Positions 42,686 through 50,585 of a DNA stretch of 64,000 nucleotides are shown here, piece by piece. The translations under genes were made by a program, and so were the position numbers. Positions within the stretch are counted from its first letter, which is position 1. Every line of letters starts with the position of its first letter. The notes beneath the pieces are model-generated. The model was not told where the DNA came from, did not search any database, and was given only the letters and a program-made list of their open reading frames with translations. The stretch comes from Streptomyces glomeratus (GTDB taxonomy: Bacteria > Actinomycetota > Actinomycetes > Streptomycetales > Streptomycetaceae), in the NCBI RefSeq assembly GCF_021462825.1, contig NZ_JAKEEB010000030.1, positions 24,369-88,368 of the forward strand, read 5' to 3'.

Positions 42686-44023
42686 GTGAGCCAGTACGTC
42701 AGCAGGCTCGGGCGTCGCTCGGCGGCTGCCCCCCGCCTCCGGCTGCCGCACCGCAGGCCTCGTCGCGTGGCCATGCTCTCCGTGCACACCTCACCGCTCC
42801 ACCAGCCCGGCACGGGCGACGCCGGAGGCATGAACGTCTACATCGTGGAGCTGGCCCAGCGGCTGGCCGCGATCAACATCGAGGTCGAGATCTTCACCCG
42901 GGCCACCACGGCCGCCCTCCCGCCGGCCGTCGAGCTCGCCCCCGGCGTCCTCGTCCGGCACGTGGACGCCGGACCCTACGAAGGGCTCGCCAAGGAGGAC
43001 CTGCCCGCGCAGCTGTGCGCCTTCACCCACGGTGTGATGCAGGCCTGGGCCGGTCACCGCCCCGGCTACTACGACCTCGTGCACTCCCACTACTGGCTCT
43101 CCGGCCACGTCGGATGGCTGGCCGCCCAGCGCTGGGGCGCCCCGCTGGTGCACGCCATGCACACCATGGCCAAGGTCAAGAACGCCTCGCTCGCCGAGGG
43201 CGACACCCCCGAACCCGCCGCCCGCGTGATCGGCGAGACCCAGATCGTGGCCGCGGCCGACCGGCTCATCGCCAACACCTCCGAGGAGGCCGGCGAACTC
43301 GTCCGGCACTACGCGGCCGACCCCGGCAAGGTCGCCGTCGTCCACCCGGGCGTCAATCTGGAGCGCTTCCGGCCCGCCGACGGCCGCGCAGCCGCCCGCG
43401 CCCGGCTCGGACTGCCGCAGGACGCGCTCATCCCCCTCTTCGCGGGACGCATACAGCCTCTGAAGGCGCCCGACGTGTTGCTGCGGGCCGTCGCCCTCCT
43501 CCTCGACGACCGTCCCGAGCTGCGCTCCCGCATCGTCGTGCCGGTCGTGGGCGGCCCCAGCGGCAGCGGTCTGGCCAAGCCGGAGGGGCTGCAGAAGCTC
43601 GCCGCCCGGCTCGGCATAGCCGATGTCGTGCGCTTCCGGCCACCCGTGGGCCAGGACCAGCTCGCCGACTGGTTCCGCGCGGCCTCCGTCCTGGTCATGC
43701 CGTCGTACAGCGAGTCCTTCGGGCTCGTCGCCATCGAGGCGCAGGCGGCCGGTACGCCGGTGCTGGCGGCCGCGGTCGGCGGACTGCCCGTGGCCGTCCG
43801 GGACCGGTTGACCGGATTCCTGGTCCAGGGGCACGACCCCGCCGGCTACGCGCGCGTACTGCGCGACTTCGCGGACGACCCGCAGCTGTCCACCCGTCTG
43901 GGAAGGGCCGCGGCCCGGCACGCCGAGTCGTTCGGCTGGGATGCGGCGGCCTCGGCGACGGCGGCCGTGTACACGGCCGCCATGGGGGCGCACCGGCGCC
44001 GGGTGCGCGCGCACCACGGCTGA
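42686..44023 (+). CDS. mshA: D-inositol-3-phosphate glycosyltransferase MshA
   Basis: MshA makes the first dedicated intermediate of mycothiol by joining N-acetylglucosamine from UDP-GlcNAc to 1L-inositol 1-phosphate. The 445-residue GT4-family protein has the N-terminal Gly-rich loop MLSVHTSPLHQPGTGDAGGMNVYI, TMAKVKNASLAEGD, and the C-terminal donor site FAGRIQPLKAPDVLLRA and SYSESFGLVAIEAQAAGTPV. The GTG at 42686 has AAGGAGG at 8-base spacing. mshD of the same pathway is at 8.0-9.0 kb. Confidence 0.97.
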   Translation: MSQYVSRLGRRSAAAPRLRLPHRRPRRVAMLSVHTSPLHQPGTGDAGGMNVYIVELAQRLAAINIEVEIFTRATTAALPPAVELAPGVLVRHVDAGPYEGLAKEDLPAQLCAFTHGVMQAWAGHRPGYYDLVHSHYWLSGHVGWLAAQRWGAPLVHAMHTMAKVKNASLAEGDTPEPAARVIGETQIVAAADRLIANTSEEAGELVRHYAADPGKVAVVHPGVNLERFRPADGRAAARARLGLPQDALIPLFAGRIQPLKAPDVLLRAVALLLDDRPELRSRIVVPVVGGPSGSGLAKPEGLQKLAARLGIADVVRFRPPVGQDQLADWFRAASVLVMPSYSESFGLVAIEAQAAGTPVLAAAVGGLPVAVRDRLTGFLVQGHDPAGYARVLRDFADDPQLSTRLGRAAARHAESFGWDAAASATAAVYTAAMGAHRRRVRAHHG

Positions 44024-44046
44024 TGCCCGTCGCGTACGCTGCCCGC

Positions 44047-44547
44047 ATGGCTGAGGAACAGCGGGCGGCACAGGTCATCGAAGGTGTCCTCAAGGACGCC
44101 GAACTGGAGTGGGAGAGCCCGCAGTCGGGCTCCTTCGTCGTGAAGCTCCCCGGGACGCGCAAACTGTCGACGACCGTCTCACTCATCGTCGGCAAGCACT
44201 CCCTGTCCCTCAACGCCTTCGTGATCCGCCACCCCGACGAGAACGAGTCCGCGGTACACCGCTGGCTGCTGGAGCGCAACCTCAGGCTGTACGGCGTGAG
44301 TTACGCAGTCGACCCGCTCGGCGACATCTATCTGACGGGCAGGCTGCCGCTGGCCGCGGTCACCCCCGAGGAGGTGGACCGGCTGCTCGGCTCGGTCCTG
44401 GAGGCGGCGGACGGCAGTTTCAACACCCTTCTCGAGCTGGGCTTCGCGTCCGCGATCCGCAAGGAGTACGCCTGGCGGGTGGCGCGCGGCGAGTCGACGC
44501 GGAATCTGGAGGCGTTCAGCCATCTGACCCAGCGCCCGGAGGCCTGA
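44047..44547 (+). CDS. YbjN-domain protein
   Basis: This 166-residue YbjN-like protein starts MAEEQRAAQVIEGVLKDAELEWE and contains LSTTVSLIVGKHSLSLNAFVIR and VHRWLLERNLRLYGVSYAVD. YbjN folds resemble type III secretion chaperones, and the actinobacterial members have no settled role. The ATG at 44047 lies 6 nt after TACGCT (44035-44040). The gene follows mshA by 23 bp in a conserved actinobacterial order, ahead of gpmA in related genomes; here five other genes intervene. Confidence 0.9.
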   Translation: MAEEQRAAQVIEGVLKDAELEWESPQSGSFVVKLPGTRKLSTTVSLIVGKHSLSLNAFVIRHPDENESAVHRWLLERNLRLYGVSYAVDPLGDIYLTGRLPLAAVTPEEVDRLLGSVLEAADGSFNTLLELGFASAIRKEYAWRVARGESTRNLEAFSHLTQRPEA

Positions 44548-44696
44548 CCCTCCGGGCCCTGCCGTCAATCGCTGCACGACCCTTTCCCCGCTGAGGGACC
44601 TCATGGCATGCTCACCGCCAACGCAATGCTGAACGTCGTTCACATCCATGGAAGCTCTCCGGAGGTTGCCGAGAGTTCTGGGAAGGCGGTTCGGAC

Positions 44697-46370
44697 ATGG
44701 GCACCGGGCACGCGGACATCAGCAGACGGGGCCTGATCGGCGGTGCCATCGCCGTGGCGGCCGTCGCCGGGACCGGAACACCGGCGACGGCCGTCGCACC
44801 GAGCGGCCCGAAGGGCGAAGTCCCGGCCCTCTGGCGCGAGTTCGTCCGCACCCGTTTCACCCACCCACAGATCCCGTTCGTCGGCCGGGCCGGCTACCGC
44901 AGCGGGGCGGTGCGCTTCCCCCGCCACCCCGTGGTCGCCGACGTCACCGCGTACGGAGCCGTGGCGGACGGCGTCACCGACTGCGCCCCCGCGATCAACC
45001 GTGCGATCGCCGCCGCGGGAAGGGCCGGCGGCGGCACCGTCCTCGTCCCGCCCGGAACGTTCCGCATCGACGGCCTCGTCCGCATCGGGTACGACAACGT
45101 CGTCCTGCGGGGCGCGGGCAGCGACCGTACGACGCTGTACGCCACGAAGAACCTCACCGAGCTGATCGGCGTCTACGGCTCCCGGTACGGCGGCGACAAG
45201 TCCTCCTGGTCCTGGGCCGGGGGCCTCGTCTGGCTGGCTCCGACGGAGCGTTGGGACTCCCTGGTCGAGGCCGTCCGGGCCAAGGCGTGGCCGTTCGAGG
45301 GATGGACCGGCAACCGGCGCGACGAGTGGGAGACGCTGACCACGGTCGCCCCGGCCCGGCAGGGCTCCCGGACGGTGACGGTCGCCGACGCGCGCCGGCT
45401 GCGGCCGGGGCGGTTGGTCCTGCTCCGGCTCGCGGACGATCCCGGCCACACCCTGCTGGAACACATGGCCGGCGGCGGCCCGGGCGCCGAGGCGTACTTC
45501 TGGGACGACAAGACGAAGCTGACGTCGTACGTTCCCTACGAGTGGCCCGTGCGCATCGCGCGCGTGGCGGGCCGGAAAGTCACGTTCGAGCGACCCCTGC
45601 CGCTCGATGTGCGCCCGGAGTGGGACCCGCGTCTGACGACCCACGTACCGGCGCTCACCGGCGCGGGTGTGGAGGGTCTGACCCTCCAGGCGGTCGAGAC
45701 ACCCCAGGGCCCGCATCTGCTCGACAAGGGCTACAACGGGGTCGTGTTCCAGTGCGCGTACGACTGCTGGGCGGACGACGTCGTCGTACGGCACGTGGAC
45801 AACGGCTTCGGCCTGGTCGCAGCCTCCTCCTGCACCCTGCGCCGCACGCGCGTGGCGGGCCGGGGCTCGCACCACCCGTACTTCTGCCGGGAGGGCTCGC
45901 ACGACAACCTGATCGAGGACTTCACCGTCGAGCAGCGCACGGTCCCTGCCCCGCCGAACACCCAGCTGCACGGCATCAACGTGGAGGGCCTGTCCTCCTA
46001 CAACGTCTGGTCGCGCGGCGAGATGCAGATGGGCACCTTCGACTCGCACCGCGGGCTGCCGTTCGCGAACGTCCGTACGGACATCACGGTGAACAACAAC
46101 GGCCGCCATGGCGGGGACGCCTCCGCCGGGCCCCTCTTCGGCGCCCGCTTCACCCACTGGAACGTCCGCGTCACCAACGGCCGCGCCGGTCTGGTGAAGA
46201 TCGACGGGCTGGCCCCCTGGTCCGCGACCGTCGGCCTGAACGAGGTCGGCGAGTTCGACCAGATCGACGTGCCCGACTTCACCGGCGACCTGCATTCCCG
46301 CCTCGAGCTGTACGGCACGGCGGACGTGGTCCGGCCGCGGAATCTGTACGAGGCCCAGCGGGAGCTGTAG
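44697..46370 (+). CDS. Tat-exported pectate-lyase-like protein
   Basis: This 557-residue protein has a twin-arginine signal SRRGLIGGAIAVAAVAG (about 9-30). A right-handed beta-helix then begins with the Pectate_lyase_3 motif VTAYGAVADGVTDCAPAINRAI. Parallel-helix repeats follow (VVVRHVDNGFGLVAASS, DNLIEDFTVEQRTV). It probably acts on an extracellular polysaccharide; specificity cannot be seen. GGAAGG precedes the ATG at 44697. Only 4 bp lie between its stop and the convergent TetR gene. Confidence 0.9.
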   Translation: MGTGHADISRRGLIGGAIAVAAVAGTGTPATAVAPSGPKGEVPALWREFVRTRFTHPQIPFVGRAGYRSGAVRFPRHPVVADVTAYGAVADGVTDCAPAINRAIAAAGRAGGGTVLVPPGTFRIDGLVRIGYDNVVLRGAGSDRTTLYATKNLTELIGVYGSRYGGDKSSWSWAGGLVWLAPTERWDSLVEAVRAKAWPFEGWTGNRRDEWETLTTVAPARQGSRTVTVADARRLRPGRLVLLRLADDPGHTLLEHMAGGGPGAEAYFWDDKTKLTSYVPYEWPVRIARVAGRKVTFERPLPLDVRPEWDPRLTTHVPALTGAGVEGLTLQAVETPQGPHLLDKGYNGVVFQCAYDCWADDVVVRHVDNGFGLVAASSCTLRRTRVAGRGSHHPYFCREGSHDNLIEDFTVEQRTVPAPPNTQLHGINVEGLSSYNVWSRGEMQMGTFDSHRGLPFANVRTDITVNNNGRHGGDASAGPLFGARFTHWNVRVTNGRAGLVKIDGLAPWSATVGLNEVGEFDQIDVPDFTGDLHSRLELYGTADVVRPRNLYEAQREL

Positions 46371-46374
46371 GCCG

Positions 46375-46959
46375 TTACTTCTCCGGCGGGCAGAAGCGGT
46401 CGATGAGCAGGGCGAGCCGGCGGTCGTGCTGATCGCGGCGCAGACGGCCGCTGCGCATCAGCGTGAGCAGGCCGTGCAGCCCGCTCCACACGGTCTCGGT
46501 GAGGACGCCCGGGTCGTCGTCGCCGGTGGCGAGCGGGGTGACGGCCAGGCGCAGCTCGTCGAAGGCGGCGCGCAGCGGGGCGGGGGTCTCGGGCCGCGCG
46601 AACGGCAGATCCACGGCGAGCGTGAACATCGCGTCGTAGAGCGCGGGCCGCCGCTCCCCGAAGTCGGCGTAGGCTCGGCCCACCGCGGCGAGGGCCTCGC
46701 GCGGGGAGGGCGCGGAGGTGCGGGCGGCGTGCAGCTGCCCGGACAGCTCCTCGAAGCCCTGCACGGCGACGGCCGCCATGATCGCGTCCTTGCCCTTGAA
46801 GTGGCTGTAGAGCACGGGCTGGCTGTACTCGATCTCGGCGGCGAGCCGGCGCGTGGTCACCGCGTCCCAGCCCTCGGCCTCCGCCAGCTCCCGTGCCGCC
46901 GTGACGATGAGGCGTTCCCGTTCCGCTCGCTCGCGCTCCCGGCGCGTCTGGATGGACAT
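46375..46959 (-). CDS. TetR-family regulator
   Basis: This 194-residue repressor has an N-terminal helix-turn-helix (IVTAARELAEAEGWDAVTTRRLAAEIEYSQPVLYSHFKGKDAI). Its C-terminal ligand domain is of the TetR_C_33-like kind (VWSGLHGLLTLMRSGRLR). ATG 46959 is chosen; nine more codons are possible upstream. It is divergent from the DUF4267 and cupin genes. Two identical palindromes, CTAGCA-N-TGCTAG, lie between them, so it almost certainly represses both directions. Confidence 0.94.
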   Translation of the reverse strand: MSIQTRRERERAERERLIVTAARELAEAEGWDAVTTRRLAAEIEYSQPVLYSHFKGKDAIMAAVAVQGFEELSGQLHAARTSAPSPREALAAVGRAYADFGERRPALYDAMFTLAVDLPFARPETPAPLRAAFDELRLAVTPLATGDDDPGVLTETVWSGLHGLLTLMRSGRLRRDQHDRRLALLIDRFCPPEK

Positions 46960-46969
46960 GGCAGTGATG

Positions 46970-46982
46970 CTAGCACTGCTAG
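46970..46982. promoter_or_regulatory. TetR operator 1
   Basis: CTAGCA-C-TGCTAG, a perfect 6-bp dyad 11 bp upstream of the TetR start. A half site TGCTAG also lies at 46999-47004. Confidence 0.75.
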
Positions 46983-47019
46983 TCATTCTGTCGCAGCTAT
47001 GCTAGCTTCGCTCTGACAT

Positions 47020-47032
47020 CTAGCATTGCTAG
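47020..47032. promoter_or_regulatory. TetR operator 2
   Basis: CTAGCA-T-TGCTAG, the same dyad as operator 1 with centres exactly 50 bp apart, lying 24 bp before the DUF4267 start. Confidence 0.75.
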
Positions 47033-47055
47033 CCAGCAGAGAGATGGAGACAGAC

Positions 47056-47427
47056 GTGCTCACCACCATCGCCTACGGCCTTGCCGTCGTCCTCGACCTG
47101 CTCGTCCTCGTGATCGGCGCCCGGTTCCTGCTCCAGCCCCGGGCGGCGGCCACCGGCTACGGCGTGCCCGCCAAGGCCGACGGCGATGCCGCCTATCTGC
47201 AGATCAAGGGCCTCAGGGACGGCGTCAGCGGCATACTGGGCCTCGCTCTTCTCGCCTTCGCGGGGGTGCGCGCCGAGGGCTGGTTCATGCTGGCCGTCGC
47301 CCTGGTGCCGCTCGGTGACACGCTGATCGTGCTCCGCCACGGCGGCACTCGGGCCGCCGCGTTCGGCATCCACTTCGCCACGGCGGTCGTGGTTCTGGCC
47401 TCCGCCGCGCTGCTCTTCGCCGTCTGA
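47056..47427 (+). CDS. DUF4267-like small membrane protein
   Basis: This protein of about 123 residues has four hydrophobic segments (IAYGLAVVLDLLVLVIGARFLL, VSGILGLALLAFAG, WFMLAVALVPLGDTLIVL, GIHFATAVVVLASAALLFAV) and a YGVPAKADGDAAYLQIKGLRDG loop typical of DUF4267. GTG 47056 has GGAGA at good spacing; ATG 47044 is also possible. The cupin gene follows after 31 bp. Both are under the CTAGCA operator. Function unknown. Confidence 0.85.
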   Translation: MLTTIAYGLAVVLDLLVLVIGARFLLQPRAAATGYGVPAKADGDAAYLQIKGLRDGVSGILGLALLAFAGVRAEGWFMLAVALVPLGDTLIVLRHGGTRAAAFGIHFATAVVVLASAALLFAV

Positions 47428-47458
47428 CCCGCCGACGCTCACCCCGGGGAGTTGTGAA

Positions 47459-47947
47459 ATGTCGCTGTTCGTACCGGACTTCGACTCGTCCGTAATCGTC
47501 CGCTCCGCTGATGCCGAGGTCGTCGGGCGGGCCCCCACGACCGTCCGGCTGCTGGCCGACAGCAGTGCGACCGGCGGGGCGCTGTCCGCGCAGCGCGTCA
47601 CCCTCGGCGCGGGCGCGGACGGTGCCCGGCCCCACTACCACAGCGGTTCGGCCGAGATGTTCTATGTGCTCGACGGCACGGCGCAGGTGCTCTCCGGCGA
47701 CTCGATCGTCTCGGCGGAGCAGGGCGACCTGGTCGTCGTACCGCCGGGCCTGCCGCACGCCTTCGCCGCCGCGCCCGGACAGGAAGCCGACCTGCTGATC
47801 GTCCTCACTCCGGGCGTCGAACGCTTCGAGTACTTCCGTCACCTCGAGCGCGTCGGACTCGGGAAGGTGCCGCCGGAGTCCCTGCTGGAGGTCCAGGAGC
47901 TGTACGACAACCACTTCCTCACCAGCGAGGTGTGGGAAGGGCGCTGA
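47459..47947 (+). CDS. cupin-domain protein
   Basis: This 162-residue single-cupin protein has metal-binding motif 1 PHYHSGSAEMFYVLDGTAQV (two His and Glu) and motif 2 GDLVVVPPGLPHAFAA (His). It is likely a small-molecule oxygenase, isomerase or binding protein; the substrate is unknown. It lies in the TetR-controlled operon. It converges with the MFS gene across about 108 bp that contain short direct repeats (TCAGGCCGCGCCCACTCGC at 48011 and 48035). Confidence 0.9.
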   Translation: MSLFVPDFDSSVIVRSADAEVVGRAPTTVRLLADSSATGGALSAQRVTLGAGADGARPHYHSGSAEMFYVLDGTAQVLSGDSIVSAEQGDLVVVPPGLPHAFAAAPGQEADLLIVLTPGVERFEYFRHLERVGLGKVPPESLLEVQELYDNHFLTSEVWEGR

Positions 47948-48055
47948 AGCCGGTCCCGGGGGGTGGTGGAGCCGGTCCGGAGGGGCGCTGTACGCCGTCG
48001 GGCCGCGCCCTCAGGCCGCGCCCACTCGCCGTCCTCAGGCCGCGCCCACTCGCAC

Positions 48056-49309
48056 TCAGGCCGCGCCGACTTCGGCGCCGGCCGTCTCCGCCCGCGTCCC
48101 CGCCGCCGTCTCCCGTGCCGGGACGCGGCGCATCAGTGCCCCGTATCCGGCCGCGGCGGCCGTGCCGACCACCGCGCACAGCGCCCACAGCCACTGTGCG
48201 CCGAACCGGTCGATGACAAGACCGGACATCAGCGGGGCGACCAGGGCGGCCACGGACCACGACATCGTGTACATGCCCTGGTAGCGGCCGCGTCCGCGCA
48301 CCGGGGAGAGGCGCACGACGAGGCCCGTCTGAGTGGGCGCGTTGACGATCTCCGCGAGCGTCCATACGCACACCGTCAGCGCGAAGACGCCGACCGACCC
48401 AGCGAACGCGGTGAGACCGAACCCGTATCCCGCGAGCAGGGACGAGGCCACCAGCAGCAGGCGCGGGTCGCGGTGCTCGATGAACCGGGTGACCGGGATC
48501 TGGAGCGCGACGATCAGCACGCCGTTGACGGCGATGGCAAGGCCGTAGTCGGCGGGCGTGAAGCCCGCCCGGCCCATCGCCACCGGCAGGCCCACCGATC
48601 CCTGCTGGAAGACGAGCGCGACCAGGAAGGACAGCCCGACCACGCTCATGAAGCGGCCGTCGCGCAGCACGGTCCCGAGCCGCACATCGTCCTCGGCGCC
48701 GTCGGGGAGCGGCGCCGGCTTCGACTCGGGCAGCTTCATGAAGACGACGACCGCGCAGATCATCGTCATCCCCGCCTCGATCAGGAACCCGGCGAGATAG
48801 CTGTACTCGGCGATCAGCCCCGCGGCCATGGAGGAGACGGCGAAGCCGAGGTTGATCGCCCAGTAGTTGAGGGAGAAGGCGCGCAGCCGGTCCTCGGGGC
48901 GGACGATGTCGGCCATCATCGCCTGCACGGCCGGGCGGGAGGCGTTGGAGGCCATGCCGACGACGAAGGCGACGGCGGCGATGGCGACCGGATCGCGCAT
49001 GAAGCCGAGCAGGGCCACGGACACGGCCGTGGAGGACTGGGCGACGAGCAGGGTCGGCCGCCGCCCGAGCCGGTCGGCCATCACTCCCGCGCCGAGGGAG
49101 GAGACGACTCCGCCGAGCCCGTGCAGCGACGCGACGAGACCGGCGTAGGAGGCGGAGTAGCCGCGGTCCAGCGTGAGGTAGAGCGCCATGAAGGTGGCGA
49201 CGAAGGCGCCGAGCCGGTTGACGAGCGTGCTCGTCCACAGCCACCAGAACTCCCGGGGAAGCCCGGAGACGGTCTCCCGGGCGGCGCGTCCGAGGCCGGC
49301 GAGTGACAT
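48056..49309 (-). CDS. MFS transporter
   Basis: This 417-residue protein with twelve predicted spans belongs to the drug:H+ antiporter-type major facilitator group, with motif A as GVMADRLGRRPTLL between spans 2 and 3. It is probably an exporter of drugs or small molecules. The start at 49309 (MSLAGLGRAARET) is chosen over an ATG 14 codons upstream. It is divergent from gpmA. The C-terminal tail (RETAAGTRAETAGAEVGAA) extends into a short repeat region. Confidence 0.92.
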   Translation of the reverse strand: MSLAGLGRAARETVSGLPREFWWLWTSTLVNRLGAFVATFMALYLTLDRGYSASYAGLVASLHGLGGVVSSLGAGVMADRLGRRPTLLVAQSSTAVSVALLGFMRDPVAIAAVAFVVGMASNASRPAVQAMMADIVRPEDRLRAFSLNYWAINLGFAVSSMAAGLIAEYSYLAGFLIEAGMTMICAVVVFMKLPESKPAPLPDGAEDDVRLGTVLRDGRFMSVVGLSFLVALVFQQGSVGLPVAMGRAGFTPADYGLAIAVNGVLIVALQIPVTRFIEHRDPRLLLVASSLLAGYGFGLTAFAGSVGVFALTVCVWTLAEIVNAPTQTGLVVRLSPVRGRGRYQGMYTMSWSVAALVAPLMSGLVIDRFGAQWLWALCAVVGTAAAAGYGALMRRVPARETAAGTRAETAGAEVGAA

Positions 49310-49484
49310 ACGTGATCCCCCATGGATGTAAGTGGCTCGAACAGTGAGCACAACTTACGAGGGCGGGACTCGGAAAGGCCACCGAATTAACAGATGCCGT
49401 CAACTGTCGTACGGACGAGGAGCCGGCTGTCCGCCCTGCGGGCGGCGACGCGAGGTGGCGAATGTGTGGATTACGCTCTGACGC

Positions 49485-50246
49485 ATGGCCGACGCACCGT
49501 ACAAGCTGATCCTCCTCCGCCACGGCGAGAGCGAGTGGAACGCGAAGAACCTGTTCACCGGCTGGGTGGACGTCAACCTGAACGAGAAGGGCGAGAAGGA
49601 GGCGGTCCGCGGCGGTGAGCTGCTGAAGGACGCCGGCCTGCTCCCCGACGTGGTCCACACCTCCGTCCAGAAGCGCGCGATTCGCACCGCCCAGCTCGCG
49701 CTGGAGGCGGCCGACCGCCACTGGATCCCGGTCCACCGCTCCTGGCGCCTGAACGAGCGCCACTACGGCGCCCTCCAGGGCAAGGACAAGGCGCAGACGC
49801 TCGAGGAGTTCGGCGAGGAGCAGTTCATGCTGTGGCGCCGCTCCTACGACGTCCCGCCGCCGCCGCTCGAGGACGACTCGGAGTTCTCGCAGGCGCACGA
49901 CCCGCGTTACGCGGTGCTCCCGCCGGAGCTGCGCCCGAAGACGGAGTGCCTGAAGGACGTCGTCTTCCGCATGCTCCCCTACTGGTACGACGGCATCGTC
50001 CCGGACCTGCTGACCGGCCGCACGGTCCTGGTCGCGGCCCACGGCAACAGCCTGCGGGCCCTGGTCAAGCACCTCGACGGCATCTCGGACGCCGACATCG
50101 CGGGCCTGAACATCCCGACGGGCATCCCCCTCTTCTACGAACTCGACGCCGACTTCAAGCCGCTCACCCCGGGCGGCAGGTACCTCGACCCGGAGGCTGC
50201 CGCGGCGGCGATCGAGGCGGTCAAGAACCAGGGCAAGAAGAAGTAA
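49485..50246 (+). CDS. gpmA: 2,3-bisphosphoglycerate-dependent phosphoglycerate mutase
   Basis: This enzyme interconverts 3- and 2-phosphoglycerate in glycolysis and gluconeogenesis. The 253-residue product has the catalytic His motif LLRHGESEWNAKNLFTGWVDV, the Glu motif LNERHYGALQGKDKAQT, and the second His motif VAAHGNSLRALVKHLDGIS. The ATG lies 7 nt after TACGCT (49472-49477), suggesting a leaderless mRNA. A strong hairpin follows the stop. Confidence 0.97.
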   Translation: MADAPYKLILLRHGESEWNAKNLFTGWVDVNLNEKGEKEAVRGGELLKDAGLLPDVVHTSVQKRAIRTAQLALEAADRHWIPVHRSWRLNERHYGALQGKDKAQTLEEFGEEQFMLWRRSYDVPPPPLEDDSEFSQAHDPRYAVLPPELRPKTECLKDVVFRMLPYWYDGIVPDLLTGRTVLVAAHGNSLRALVKHLDGISDADIAGLNIPTGIPLFYELDADFKPLTPGGRYLDPEAAAAAIEAVKNQGKKK

Positions 50247-50255
50247 GTACGCCTG

Positions 50256-50300
50256 AACAGGCCCCCTACCTGCGGTTTCCCTGCTGGTACGGGGCCTGTT
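50256..50300 (+). terminator. terminator after gpmA
   Basis: AACAGGCCCC and GGGGCCTGTT form a perfect 10-bp stem with a 25-base loop, starting 10 bp after the gpmA stop. Confidence 0.65.
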
Positions 50301-50435
50301 GCTGTGCTGGGGCCGTCTCAGGGCCGTCAGGTGCTGATCGGGCCGGCAGGTACGCCGGCGCCAGCGGCGGATGCGGATGTCGAGTGCGAGCGCCCCTCCG
50401 GGCCGTCCCTGGGCCGTGGAAGGGCGCTCAACGAT

Positions 50436-50487
50436 GACCAACGCTGACAACCGTCGACGGCTCAGGCAGCAGGTCAGAGCGTTGGTC
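50436..50487. other. imperfect inverted repeat in gpmA downstream gap
   Basis: GACCAACGCTGAC and GTCAGAGCGTTGGTC pair across about 24 bases with one bulged A. The 339-bp gap between gpmA and the secreted-protein gene holds this dyad and two terminators, and no gene I can support. Confidence 0.45.
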
Positions 50488-50519
50488 AATCGTGACCCCG
50501 CTCCGCGAACAAGGGTGCA

Positions 50520-50553
50520 CGAAGGGCCCGCCCGAGGTCGGGCGGGCCCTTCG
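50520..50553. terminator. terminator of secreted Ig-repeat gene
   Basis: A perfect 16-bp stem (CGAAGGGCCCGCCCGA) with loop GG lies 33 bp after the stop of the - strand gene at 50586. Confidence 0.85.
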
Positions 50554-50585
50554 TCATCTCACGGTCGAGCTGTCAGGACTGCGGC

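Noticed and set aside
44640..46295. 551-codon - strand frame opposite the pectate-lyase-like gene
   Set aside because: Shadow of a Tat-signal-bearing protein; no domain in the antisense translation.
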